DNA of 64,000 nucleotides from Vibrio atlanticus (GTDB lineage Bacteria; Pseudomonadota; Gammaproteobacteria; Enterobacterales; Vibrionaceae): the NCBI RefSeq assembly GCF_024347315.1, contig NZ_AP025461.1:1488001-1552000 (forward strand). The letters run 5' to 3'. The notes under the pieces are model-generated. The model had not been told where the DNA came from and did no database searches. It saw only the letters and a list, made by a program, of their open reading frames with translations. The translations under genes and the position numbers were made by a program. Every line of letters starts with the position of its first letter. The stretch's first letter is position 1. Below are positions 38,225 to 48,400 of the stretch, piece by piece.

Positions 38225-38818
38225 TTAAAAGCGATTTAGTTCAACCGTTAAGTTGTCACCATCACTATGTAGCTGAACCCAAGGAGAAGACGAACGAGAA
38301 GAAGATGAGGAAGAACTAGGCGCATTCCATACACTCACTTGTTCAGAGGGTTGATGTTGTGAGTTGATGAATTCGACGAGTTGTTTATCTACCTTGTCGT
38401 AACCAACTCCCTCACGTTTCGCTTGTTCAAGTTGAGCGACGACATCAAACTCATCCTCTCCAATACGAATTGAGCTAAGAGCAAAGCCATCTTGACGAAG
38501 ATATGCCTGAAGCTTTGTGTAACTTAGGTTCGAATATGGCAGATTAAGGCGAACCACTTCGACGCTTGAGTCACCCAACTCCAGTTCAACATAAACATCC
38601 AAATCGTAATATTGGGTTATGTCACTGCACAACAGAGTGCCTTCAACTTCGCCACAATCCATAAGATCGATATCGTTAATATAGTTTTGAGAACTCGGCT
38701 GAGTTGGGTCGCTATTGAATACCGTTCGCAACCACCAGCTTTCACTCGCTTGCGCAGAAAATGAAAAGGTACTCAGAGCCAATAACAAAGGAAGGATTAA
38801 GACAGGAAGAGTTCTCAT
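38225..38818 (-). CDS. Periplasmic hypothetical protein, 197 residues
   Basis: Clear signal peptide (about 1-24, cleavage near AQAS). The mature part begins ESWWLRTVFNSDPTQP and contains two cysteines (DCGEVEGTLLCSD) that could form a disulfide in the periplasm, then beta-rich sequence. A Ser-rich run (SSSSSSSRSSS, about 168-178) comes before a short C-terminal strand. The family is not recognised. The gene is isolated between ydhF and the adhesin operon. Confidence 0.75.
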   Translation of the reverse strand: MRTLPVLILPLLLALSTFSFSAQASESWWLRTVFNSDPTQPSSQNYINDIDLMDCGEVEGTLLCSDITQYYDLDVYVELELGDSSVEVVRLNLPYSNLSYTKLQAYLRQDGFALSSIRIGEDEFDVVAQLEQAKREGVGYDKVDKQLVEFINSQHQPSEQVSVWNAPSSSSSSSRSSSPWVQLHSDGDNLTVELNRF

Positions 38819-38910
38819 TATTTGTGCTTATTTCACGCGGTACGAAGCATCCATTATACGTGACCAATCAACAAACAACCGCTCAAGCCACAAATTTTAG
38901 GCGAAAAAAA

Positions 38911-38926
38911 CGGGCATACATGCCCG
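38911..38926 (-). terminator. Terminator at the end of the adhesin operon
   Basis: A short GC-rich stem (CGGGCA / TGCCCG) with a minus-strand T-run of seven, located about 100 bp beyond the last operon gene. Confidence 0.7.
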
Positions 38927-39028
38927 CTAGATAAATTCTATCGCCGAATAACGTAATCCGTCACGTTGATAACCATTACAGAACTAACAATACCATTCCG
39001 ACGATCCACATACAATATGTCATACCAA

Positions 39029-39973
39029 TTATTTATAACCACCTTCTATTGCAGGCTCTTCAAGCGATAATCTAACTTTGTTACGCTGAATAGCTTCTGG
39101 TGGCAAACTAATGAAACCGTATTGGTTCAACACGCCTTGATGCTCTTCCGACAGAGTAAGCCCAACAAAGAACTTCTCTTGTTCCGTAAAGCCTTTGCGA
39201 TGCGCTGGAATATTCAGGTACATATAGTAAACCGTTGCCAATGGATAACGACCTGAGAGAATCGTTTCTTTGTTCAAGTCGTAGTTCACGCCTAGATTAT
39301 CAACCACGCTCAGCCATTTCACATCCGAGATTTGGTCTGAGTAAACCGTGTAACCAATCGCAGCTTCTTCATCTTCAATCTTATTAATGAGGTCAGGCAA
39401 ATCCGCTAAGAATTGAGTATGAGCATAATCTCCTTCCGTTCCACATTCGACCCAGCTTGAAAAGGTAGTGTGCCCTTTTAGGTTGTGATCGATAGCAAAA
39501 GGCAACATATGAGTATCTAGACTTTCACCGTTACGAATATCACTGCTTGGTAACCATTTAGGGTGCTTGGGATCGTTAGAACAGCCAAACACATCGATAA
39601 GCTCAGCAACACTAATGGATGTGGCTGGGTTATTCTCATTCGCCAGAATAGCTATTACGTCTGCTGTAAACATTAGCTCCGTCGGTCTGTAGCCGTAGCG
39701 CATGTCGAACCTAGCCATCTCTTTGTCAGTCCACTTTTTGGAAGTAATACCAACACGCGAGCGTTGCATGATCATCTGCTCTGGGACACTGTCACTCAGT
39801 AAAATCTCTAGATCGATCTCTTGGCTCTCAAGCAAATCTTTAACAAGCCCTTCCATGTTCGGTTCAATCGCGACCAAACCAATATCACTCACGTCATTCG
39901 CTAACGTTGATACGGAAAAAAACGCAGTTACAGCAGCAAGCAGTAAGCCCGATTTATTAAATAGACGTTTCAT
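39029..39973 (-). CDS. PstS-like periplasmic protein, last gene of adhesin operon
   Basis: A 314-residue secreted protein (signal about 1-25, ending STLA) with a PBP-like fold. VGITSKKWTDKEMARF and ELMFTADVIAILANENNP match the pattern of phosphate-binding-protein-like domains, but the canonical phosphate-loop SGSTS motif is not obvious, so the ligand may differ. Its ATG overlaps the stop of the OmpA-like gene (TAATG), which argues for operon membership. Role in adhesin secretion or sensing is unknown. Related adhesin operons often have lapG/lapD-type genes here; this protein is unrelated to LapG in sequence. Confidence 0.78.
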   Translation of the reverse strand: MKRLFNKSGLLLAAVTAFFSVSTLANDVSDIGLVAIEPNMEGLVKDLLESQEIDLEILLSDSVPEQMIMQRSRVGITSKKWTDKEMARFDMRYGYRPTELMFTADVIAILANENNPATSISVAELIDVFGCSNDPKHPKWLPSSDIRNGESLDTHMLPFAIDHNLKGHTTFSSWVECGTEGDYAHTQFLADLPDLINKIEDEEAAIGYTVYSDQISDVKWLSVVDNLGVNYDLNKETILSGRYPLATVYYMYLNIPAHRKGFTEQEKFFVGLTLSEEHQGVLNQYGFISLPPEAIQRNKVRLSLEEPAIEGGYK

Positions 39974-40620
39974 TACTGGCCTCCTACTGGATCAATCGAT
40001 GTCTTAGATTCAACATCACTATTGCTGTCGAGCTGCATCTCTGAGGTAAAGATATTCCAAGATGGATTCACTTCCATGCTCTCTGTTTTTAACACCGCAA
40101 TAGTTCTACGCTTACGCTTGTGAAGGTGCTGAGTTAAGCTGGTTATCTGAGTAAATTCTTGTTCGAAGATTCGCTCCCCATCGATGCCTCTGTCAATCAG
40201 AGCATCTCGAATCACGCCAGTCCTTTTCTTGGCCAATGCTTTGTTATAAACATTAGTACCTTCTGAACTCGTATCACCAACTAAGGTCACTGATGCATCT
40301 GGCTGTTCACCCAGTAAACGCACTAACTCGTTGAGAACGGCCGTGTGTTCAGGTTTTAGAACGTATTTATCGAAATCAAATGCCACGCTTAAGACTTCAA
40401 CATCTTCGACAATTTTCCAGTTTGCACACCCTTTAATGTCTACTGTCACATCTTCTGGTGTATCTGCACACAGATCGCGTTGGTTAATCACACCGTCACG
40501 ATCATCATCCGCTAGATCATCAATTTGATGGCGAGTCATTGTCGTGTCGGGCGTTTCTGCACAACCCATTAGCAAGATAGAACTCAGTAGCGCTAGTTTC
40601 GCTAGTTTAAAATATCTCAT
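39973..40620 (-). CDS. OmpA-family lipoprotein in adhesin operon
   Basis: A 215-residue lipoprotein. ATG 40620 gives MRYFKLAKLALLSSILLMGC with the lipid Cys at 20, and GGGGAGAAC upstream supports it. A calcium-type DDDRDGVINQRDLCADTPEDV stretch (TSP3-like) comes before the OmpA C-terminal peptidoglycan-binding domain (about 75-180: VAFDFDKYVLKPEH, TSSEGTNVYNKALAKKR). It may tether the secretion apparatus or adhesin to the cell wall (inference). Its start overlaps the TolC stop and its stop overlaps the next start, so translation is tightly coupled. Shewanella bpfA operons also carry an OmpA-like gene (from memory). Confidence 0.9.
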   Translation of the reverse strand: MRYFKLAKLALLSSILLMGCAETPDTTMTRHQIDDLADDDRDGVINQRDLCADTPEDVTVDIKGCANWKIVEDVEVLSVAFDFDKYVLKPEHTAVLNELVRLLGEQPDASVTLVGDTSSEGTNVYNKALAKKRTGVIRDALIDRGIDGERIFEQEFTQITSLTQHLHKRKRRTIAVLKTESMEVNPSWNIFTSEMQLDSNSDVESKTSIDPVGGQ

Positions 40621-41933
40621 TACTTGTTCTCCCCTTGCCACTCTTCTGGGTGTTCAACCCTTAATGCGTAGGTCAACATGCCCATCGCGTTCAATACACG
40701 GTATGCTGCTAACGTTTGATCGTATTCAGTGCTGATGAAGTTTCTTCGAGCCAAGAACACTTCCACTTTTGCATCGAGCACATCCAGCAAGCTTCGTCTG
40801 CCAACATTAAATTGTTGAATATAACCAAGCTCTGCAATTTTTGCTGCATCCACGTTCTGTTGAAGAAGGGACTTTTGTTGTTCAAGCATCTTGTATGCGT
40901 TCCAAGCGAGCTGAGTGCCCTCTTTAACCTCACGCTCGGTTCGTAATCGTATCGCCCTTGCTTCTTCAACTCGCCAAGCCGATGATTCCACGCGAGAATC
41001 GGTAGAGAAGCCATTAAACAAGTCGTAATCCATCGTTAACATGATACGCGCATCTTCATCAACACCACCTGGAGGATTAGACACGTTGTCATTTTTGTTG
41101 GCGTGAAGCTCAAGTTTTAGTTCTGGGTAGTAATCCCCTTTCTCGCGGCGCATTTCTTTACGAGCGGCATCAATATCAAGCAAAGAGGCTTGGATTTCAG
41201 GGTGATTCTCGACAGCCTGTTCAAGCGCGACCTGTGCTGAGCTTGGTAACAGAGCATAATCAAAACGGGGATAAACCAAGTTCACAGCTGGCTTACCCAC
41301 TAAGCGTAAGTACTGAGTTTGTAAATCAAACAGGTTGTTTTGAGCAGCGATCAATGAAGATTGCGCCGTCGCAACACGGGCAGAGATCTGAGCCAGATCC
41401 GAGTTACTACTCAAACCTTTGCTCTTTTTATCTTGGATATCTTGGTAGATCTCTTGGTGCTCTTTTACGTTACGCTTAGACAGTTCAAGTAACGTCTCTG
41501 CCTTGAGAATATCGAGATAGTTTCTCACCACGTCTAACGAAACGTTTTCAGCTCGCGAAATCAGAGTTAGACGCTCAGCTTCCGCCTCGAAGGTTAATCG
41601 GTCGACATTCGAGGTCGTTTTAAAACCATCGAACAGTAACTGGGATACTTTAACGCCAATTTCCGTTCTCGTTAGGCCTCTATCATCGGTATCGAGTTTG
41701 CTGCCACTGTTGTAGCGAGTCTCTTCATAGCCTGCCGCTGCGTACAAGTTCACTTGTGGCATATACAAACCACTCGCCGCGTCTCCGTCTCTTACCACTG
41801 ATTGGTATCGGGAGTACTGCGCCAATATCTCTGGGCTATAGTCGATGGCAAAGGCCACAGACTCTTCTAATGACGCTGCTTGAGACAGTCCACTCATTAG
41901 TAAGCAAGAAGAGAGTAAGAATTTTGAATGCAT
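40620..41933 (-). CDS. TolC-family type I secretion outer-membrane channel
   Basis: A 437-residue outer-membrane efflux protein. Signal peptide about 1-20 (LLMSGLSQA), then two repeated coiled-coil/beta halves with EILAQYSRYQSV, GVKVSQLLFDG, HPEIQASLLDIDAARKEMRREKGDYYPEL and FNVGRRSLLDVLDAKVEVF. This is a TolC/LapE-like set for type I secretion. AAGGAAG precedes ATG 41933. It lies 33 bp downstream of the HlyD gene and overlaps the OmpA gene by one base, so it is part of the same transcript. It should form the outer-membrane exit for the giant adhesin encoded upstream. Confidence 0.93.
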   Translation of the reverse strand: MHSKFLLSSCLLMSGLSQAASLEESVAFAIDYSPEILAQYSRYQSVVRDGDAASGLYMPQVNLYAAAGYEETRYNSGSKLDTDDRGLTRTEIGVKVSQLLFDGFKTTSNVDRLTFEAEAERLTLISRAENVSLDVVRNYLDILKAETLLELSKRNVKEHQEIYQDIQDKKSKGLSSNSDLAQISARVATAQSSLIAAQNNLFDLQTQYLRLVGKPAVNLVYPRFDYALLPSSAQVALEQAVENHPEIQASLLDIDAARKEMRREKGDYYPELKLELHANKNDNVSNPPGGVDEDARIMLTMDYDLFNGFSTDSRVESSAWRVEEARAIRLRTEREVKEGTQLAWNAYKMLEQQKSLLQQNVDAAKIAELGYIQQFNVGRRSLLDVLDAKVEVFLARRNFISTEYDQTLAAYRVLNAMGMLTYALRVEHPEEWQGENK

Positions 41934-41966
41934 TACACTTCCTTTTATATTTATGCTCAACGCACT

Positions 41967-43292
41967 TCATCGTTCGCGAAGTGAGTTTTCCTTAGCTCGT
42001 AAAATAGGTTTTAACCAATAACTCAATACTGTTTTTTCTCCGGTCAATATATCAACCGCGACTTGCATCCCTGGGATAATGCTAAAAGCAGAATTTTGTT
42101 GTTGGTCTTCGTTTAACTGAATATGGGCGCGATAATAGGCATTACCGTCTTCCGTTTGTAAGGCGTCGGCACTGACATAAATCACCTCGCCTTTAAGTCC
42201 GCCATAAATGACAAAATCATAGGCCGTGAATTTGACTGTTGCCCCCAGTCCCGTATGAACAAACGCGATATCTTGCGGAGAGATTCTCGCTTCAACAATC
42301 AGGTCACTGTTTGATGGGATGATCTCAATGATCGGTTCGCCGGGACGAACAACACCACCAATGGTACGCACAAAGACCTCTTTTACTGTGCCATCAACAG
42401 GCGCTAAGATTTGTGTTCGTTTCAGTTGGTCGGCGATCGCTTGTTGGCTTTCATTCAATTGCGCTATTTTGCTGGCAACTTCGTTCAGTTGGCCTTGTGC
42501 TTTGGCACGAAAATCTAACGCGATGCTGCGATGGTCGGCTATCGACTCTGAGTAAGCCGCTATCTGTTTCTGAGCCGCCACTTTCGAGCTGGCAATATCA
42601 CCTTTCAGCTTGACCACATCACGGTTCAGTTTAAGCAGCTCAACTTCTGCAACCGCACCGCTGGCAACCACATCTTTCAACATATTGCGTTCTCGAATCA
42701 CGATACCTAGGCTGCTCTCTAAAGTCTGAATATTATTGAGCGTATCGACACGTGCTTGATCTTGCTGCTCGATGCGAAGTGCCGCCTCTTCCAGTTCAGA
42801 CTTCAACTGTCCTAAACGCTCTCGATAGTTCGCCTTAGCATTCATTAACGCGGGATGGCTTGATACATCGACAACAATATCTTGCGGTACTAGAACCACT
42901 CGTTCAAACCACTCTTTTGCATCATTATTTAAAACGACTGTCGCCAGCTCCGCTTTCAATCTTAATTGTTGGGCCAGTAAGGTATCGGCTTGTTGGGCAG
43001 ATTCTAAAAACGCCGCTTTAAAACGTGTATCTTCGAGCTTAGCCAGAGGTTGCCCCTTCACTACAGATTGGCCTTGTCGCACCATGATCTCTTGAACCAG
43101 CCCACCTTCTAAGCTCTGAATGGTTTGCACCGAAAGGCTTGGAACGACTTTACCTTCACCGATCACGACTTCTTCTAATGTTGCCCACGTAGCCCAACCG
43201 ATAATTGAGACAATGAGTAGAGCACTCAACCAAATCAGCTTACGAGAGCGGAATGCCAAGTGGTTGTTGGTCCATTGAATATCATTACTCAT
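41967..43292 (-). CDS. HlyD-family type I secretion adaptor
   Basis: A 441-residue membrane-fusion protein. One N-terminal transmembrane helix (about 20-37), a beta/lipoyl half (GGLVQEIMVRQGQSVVKGQP), a long coiled-coil hairpin (about 85-290) and a second lipoyl and beta-barrel part (ILAPVDGTVKEVFV, VYVSADA-like VIYVSADALQTEDG, and the conserved PGMQVAVDILTGEKTVLSY). It joins the ABC exporter to the TolC channel. Its start overlaps the ABC gene's end by 8 bp with GGGAGG upstream, consistent with coupling. LapC-like. Confidence 0.93.
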   Translation of the reverse strand: MSNDIQWTNNHLAFRSRKLIWLSALLIVSIIGWATWATLEEVVIGEGKVVPSLSVQTIQSLEGGLVQEIMVRQGQSVVKGQPLAKLEDTRFKAAFLESAQQADTLLAQQLRLKAELATVVLNNDAKEWFERVVLVPQDIVVDVSSHPALMNAKANYRERLGQLKSELEEAALRIEQQDQARVDTLNNIQTLESSLGIVIRERNMLKDVVASGAVAEVELLKLNRDVVKLKGDIASSKVAAQKQIAAYSESIADHRSIALDFRAKAQGQLNEVASKIAQLNESQQAIADQLKRTQILAPVDGTVKEVFVRTIGGVVRPGEPIIEIIPSNSDLIVEARISPQDIAFVHTGLGATVKFTAYDFVIYGGLKGEVIYVSADALQTEDGNAYYRAHIQLNEDQQQNSAFSIIPGMQVAVDILTGEKTVLSYWLKPILRAKENSLRER

Positions 43293-45444
43293 GACGACCT
43301 CCCTTCACCACCGAAACCGTTTTGAAGCGACTGGTTCCTTTGGGTACACTTTTCTTCTGTAGAGATAAAATGTCTTTTGGCTCACCCTCAGCCACGATCT
43401 GACCTTTATCCAATACAACCACACGATCACACATCATCAAGAATGAAGATTTGTGTGAGCTGATCAGCATTGAAGTTTCTCTTGGCATACTTTGAAGTGC
43501 ATTGAAGAACTGTATCTCAGCTTGATTATCTAGCGCACTGGTAGGTTCATCCATGATCAGTAATTTTGGACAACGATAAAGCGCCCTTGCGATAGCCACC
43601 GCTTGTCGTTGCCCTCCTGAAAGCAATCGGCCACCTTCACCGACAGGCGTTTCTAAGCCATTGCTTAAGCGTCCCATGTAACCGTTGAGGCCAGACTGTT
43701 GCAGCGCTTGTCTTAGCTTCTCTTCATCAACGTTGGTCGCACCCAAAGTAACGTTGTCGTAAACACTGCCAAAGATCAAATTAGTGGTTTGCCCTACCCA
43801 GCCCATTCCGCTGCGCAAGACACTGGTTGGCCATAACTGCCCATCAATCTCTTGATAGAAAGCTTGTCCTGTTGTTGGCAAATACTGTCGAGCAACAATC
43901 GATAAAAGCGTGGTTTTACCTGCGCCAGCGGCACCAACAAGGCCAACTCGCTCACCCGGTTTTATCTCCAAAGAGATTTCCTTTAGCGCGGGGCTTTGAG
44001 TCTCTGGATAAGTAAACGTCACTTCATCTAACCTAACCCCACCATCAAAGTCTCCTTTGTCGATAACTTGGTGTTTGGACTCTTCTTGAGGTAGCTCCAT
44101 AATCTGATTGAGCCCTTCAACGGCCGAACGTGTTTGTTGGAACCTCAGCAATAGAAGAGAAAGCTGGTTCACCGAACTTGCAGCGCGCCCACTCAACATC
44201 ACCACGGCTATCAAACCACCCATACTCAGCAAGCCTTCAGAGATCTGATACACGCCGAAGATAATCAGAGTGATGGTCACGATCTGCTGACTGGACTGAA
44301 TAGAGTGCGTCACGATATTGGAGTAATGACGAGATTGAGTCTGCCATTGAGAGAGCGATGAAATCGTCTGTTCCCAACGTTTCTGAGTGATTCCCTCAGC
44401 ATTGTTTTGCTTGATGTCCGGAAGGGTTGTTAAGCAATCAAACAGCTGTGCCTGTCTTTGTGTCGAGAGGCGTGCGGTTTCATCGAATGTTCTCTCAACT
44501 TTGCCTTTCATCGCAATGCTCAGCACGATCAAGACCAACATGATGGCGACAGGAATGAACATCATCGCGCCACCGAGCCAGCCAATAAGGAATAGGAACA
44601 ACAAGGTGAACGGCAGGTCGACTAAAGTAACCAAAGAAATAGAAGTGAAGAAATCTTTCACGCTATCGAAATCTTGAAGCTGTCTGGCAAATGCGCCTAC
44701 TGATTGAGGTCGATTTTCCAATTTCATACCAAGGACTTTAGAGAACAGTTGAGAAGACAACTTGTTATCAATATAGCGCCCAGCCATGTCGGTCACAGAG
44801 CTTCGTGAGCTTCTCAACACCCAATCAAAAATAACGACAATACCAACGCCTGCCGCCAACACCCAAAGCGTGTTAAACGCTTGGTTTGGCACAACGCGGT
44901 CGTACACATTCATGGTAAATAACGGAACCACCAGCGCTAGCACGTTGATCAAGAACGAAGCGATAAACAGATCGCGATACCAAGGCTTCACTTCCTTGAC
45001 GACACGCCATAACCAACGGGTGTTGGATCTACTGTCACTGCGTTCATGGGATTGAACACGCGCATCATCAAGCGCTTGGGCACCCACTTGCCAAACAAAT
45101 GAGTCCACTTTAATGACTAAGTCTTTAAGGAGAATTTGTTGGCTTAAGTTAGATTCACAATTCAATACTTGAAAGTCGCCACCGGAGCTTTGGGTTACGA
45201 CAAGAGGAGACCCTGTCGCGGACTCAACAGCAACAACAGGGAACTGACATTGATTCAGTAATTCTTTTTTAACGTGGCTCAGCGTTAGCCCCGATTTCTC
45301 AACCGCTCTTGGAAAAAGGGATTCATTGAGCCTGCCTTCATCTAAAGGTAGGCCAGACACTATTTTGGAAGGGTGACTGCGAACATTAAAATGCTCACAT
45401 AGCCACTCAACACAACCTAGCCAGCTGTCTTTTTGTTCTACCAA
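43285..45444 (-). CDS. Type I secretion ABC exporter, LapB-like
   Basis: A 719-residue permease/ATPase. The N-terminal domain (about 1-130) has the C39-like form of HlyB/LapB exporters; the catalytic His region is not visible, so it probably binds rather than cleaves substrate. Membrane helices lie at about 160-435 (SFLINVLALVVPLFTMNVYDRVVP), then the nucleotide-binding domain with Walker A VGAAGAGKTTL (near 500), LSGGQRQ (near 607) and LLIMDEPTSALD (near 630). The start is TTG at 45444, with AAGGAAG about seven bases upstream and no closer ATG. It exports the adhesin encoded 33 bp upstream. Confidence 0.93.
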   Translation of the reverse strand: MVEQKDSWLGCVEWLCEHFNVRSHPSKIVSGLPLDEGRLNESLFPRAVEKSGLTLSHVKKELLNQCQFPVVAVESATGSPLVVTQSSGGDFQVLNCESNLSQQILLKDLVIKVDSFVWQVGAQALDDARVQSHERSDSRSNTRWLWRVVKEVKPWYRDLFIASFLINVLALVVPLFTMNVYDRVVPNQAFNTLWVLAAGVGIVVIFDWVLRSSRSSVTDMAGRYIDNKLSSQLFSKVLGMKLENRPQSVGAFARQLQDFDSVKDFFTSISLVTLVDLPFTLLFLFLIGWLGGAMMFIPVAIMLVLIVLSIAMKGKVERTFDETARLSTQRQAQLFDCLTTLPDIKQNNAEGITQKRWEQTISSLSQWQTQSRHYSNIVTHSIQSSQQIVTITLIIFGVYQISEGLLSMGGLIAVVMLSGRAASSVNQLSLLLLRFQQTRSAVEGLNQIMELPQEESKHQVIDKGDFDGGVRLDEVTFTYPETQSPALKEISLEIKPGERVGLVGAAGAGKTTLLSIVARQYLPTTGQAFYQEIDGQLWPTSVLRSGMGWVGQTTNLIFGSVYDNVTLGATNVDEEKLRQALQQSGLNGYMGRLSNGLETPVGEGGRLLSGGQRQAVAIARALYRCPKLLIMDEPTSALDNQAEIQFFNALQSMPRETSMLISSHKSSFLMMCDRVVVLDKGQIVAEGEPKDILSLQKKSVPKGTSRFKTVSVVKGGRHE

Positions 45445-45477
45445 TCTAAACTTCCTTTTATAGACCGTACATCTAAC

Positions 45478-48400
45478 TTACAGCGTTAAGTTTTTGTCAT
45501 CTATCATTTGTTGTAAAATTTGAGCTTCTAGTGCAATGCCACTACCACCTTGAGTCAGGTCATTATAAGTGACATCAGTTAACAAGATATTTTGCCTAAC
45601 ATCATCGTCTCCGTTAGGCTTAATGGAAATCTTCACGCCCTTACCAGATTCTTCTAAATCTAGGTACTGTGTGGCCCCCAAGCCCGTCGTAATTCCCAAA
45701 CTTCCAAGAATCCCAGAGAGGTCAATGGCGTCGGTATTTGGCGACGCATCGAAGTCTTGAATCACATCTAAACTTGGCGCCTCTGTACTGCCTAAGCCTG
45801 AAGATTCAAATACAAATTTATCTGAGCCTGCGCCACCAATCAGTAGGTCGTTTTCATCTGTCGCTGTGATTGTAGAATCACCATTAGCGACAAATTCAAC
45901 CGATACCGTTTGAGGTAACCCTACCGCTTGGTTGTTACCTATCTCTGCTGCCGGCTCAATCGTTAGATCAAATTGATCTCCACTGTTGTAGCCCCCTGTT
46001 ATCGCTAGATTAGGCACATCCGCTAAATCCACCACGTATTGACCATCAACCATACTTCCGTGCGAAAACGTCAAACCGGCAGGGATATCATAGATGGTAA
46101 TGAAGCCCACTTCTGAATCAGCAGGATTTACAAGAGAAAGGTCTAAACCAAGAGGAATCGTGCCACTTGCTTCAGCCACAATTGAAGAGTATTCAACGCT
46201 TAATAAAGGCGCATCAGGTTCTGGTGTAATGATAAGCGTCATGTCTTGCGAGCTTGGGTCACCAATATCTGTAACTAGATTGCCCAACACCGTATTCTTG
46301 TCGACAGTTTGACCTGTAATCGTGATATCAAGATTGCCAAATGCATCGCCCGCAAAGAACTCCAACTTATTGACAGAGCTTGCCTTAACAAGAATAGTCG
46401 CCTGCACGATATCACCGACACGAACAAAAGAACTGGTTTCTGAGCCAATACGAATTCGATCTAATCCGACTAATCCTGACGGATCCGAAGTTGCATTAAC
46501 CGTTACGGTAATTGATAAGAATTCATCGCTGTTGGTTTCAAAACTATTGGCATCAAGTGGGATAGTAATGCCATCATCTTCACTTCCAGTGAGCTGTTCT
46601 GGTAAATCGAAGAACTCAACTTTATCACCAATAGGATTCACACCCACGGTAAATTCAGATGCAGTATAACGAATATCAGTCGTGCCAATTTCTTGAGTAA
46701 TAGCTTCTAGAGACAGATTAATATCACCACTGAAATCTCGTGGAGGTAGAATAACGAGGTTGGCAAGCTGACTAGGATCAAGCTGCCACTCGTAAGTAGG
46801 GTTACCATCGAAGGTTCCGCCATCAACGCCGTTGTTGGGAACTAATTCGTAATTATCTCCCACCTTGATTGCTATAACAGCCCCTTCAGGAACACCTTTC
46901 AGAGACAGCGACATGTTTTCAGAACCATCTTGGTCAATCAGCTCTGCACTGAGTGAAGACAATGAAATGTAGTTATCTTCGTCGCCAATAACATCCTGAG
47001 TCACCAAATTCGCAGCATCTGCTACTGGTTCAACGGTGATAGTCACCACGGTCGATTTATCTTGAGTATTCGTTTCTGCAACACAATCCGCTTTATCGGT
47101 GATGTTAGCTTTTACCGTTAAAGTAAGCTCGCCGCTGTAATGCAGAGGCGGCGTCACCAACACATCACTCAAACGGCTAGGGTCGGTTACCGTCCAAGTA
47201 CCATTGCCATTGTCAACAAGTAATCCGGTGTCAGTTGGAGTTTCAGATAAGGTTGCTCCATTAGAAATGCTTACCGTTAGAGAATTAACGGACTCTTTGC
47301 CAGTAGCGCCATTTCCCTCACCTGTGATTAATTGCCCATCTTCAACGCTGTCACCAAGAACGAGCTCAAGATTAAGGTCTGTCGCGATGTCTTCTTGAAT
47401 GGTCGTGGAGTCTGTCGACACCGTAATGTCGTCCACAACGGGTAAAACTTGAATACTGATGGTTTGGTCTGTGGTTACTGTGTCACCATTACATGGAGAG
47501 GTTTCAATAGTCTTAATTGTAAAGTTGATACAACCAGAAAAATCTTCATCTAACCCTGTTAACGTTAGCTTGGATAAGCCGTCCGCGGTAACGGAGTAAC
47601 CAACAACTTCACCAGATGCATCGTATTCAGCAATCACGCCGGATCCAGAAATCTCAACGCCATCAGGCAACGAGTCAGCAGGAATGTAGAAGGATATCTC
47701 GTTATCGGAATCACTCGCGACATTGGTATTTAGGACTCCAGTCAGGTCAATATCTTCCCCTTCTGGGGTCTTGATCTCACCATCTGGTTGAATCGGTTTT
47801 GGGGGGCCTACCGGATCGCAACTGCCTCCACCACCATCATGCCCCGTAATTTGCAGCGGGAAAGTCGCATTAATGTATCTCGCATCTTCCCCATCAATCA
47901 CGCGAGCACGGACAACAATATCCAGTACCGGTGTATCACTTGGACTGGAAATGGTCGCATTATTCAAAATATAAGCGGCAAGCTCTTGGAAAGAGTCACT
48001 GGTTAGTCCGGCAGCAGATATAATCCAATTCCCAGAGCTGTCTTGCGCGGCACCATTGGGGTGCTCAACAATCAACGAATAGCCGTCAGGGATTTCAATC
48101 AAAATGTAATCTAAGTATTCTGAACCATCGATATCCGCATCGACGAATGTCACTGCACTAGATATATCAACGGGGGTGCCATCCGTACTCTGCAGCAGCT
48201 CTGCCGAACCTTCCAATCGAGTGTCTAGCTCTACACGGGCATCAACTGTGACGCTAATATTCCCAGAAATATCTTTTACATCAGTCGCACCTGTGGGCGA
48301 TGTATCAGTCACTTCATAAGTGATCGGAATCGTAAATGTCCCGCTTAAATCTTCTGTCGCAGTAACAGAAAGCCTGCCGCTATTCAGAAGGTCAGAAAGC

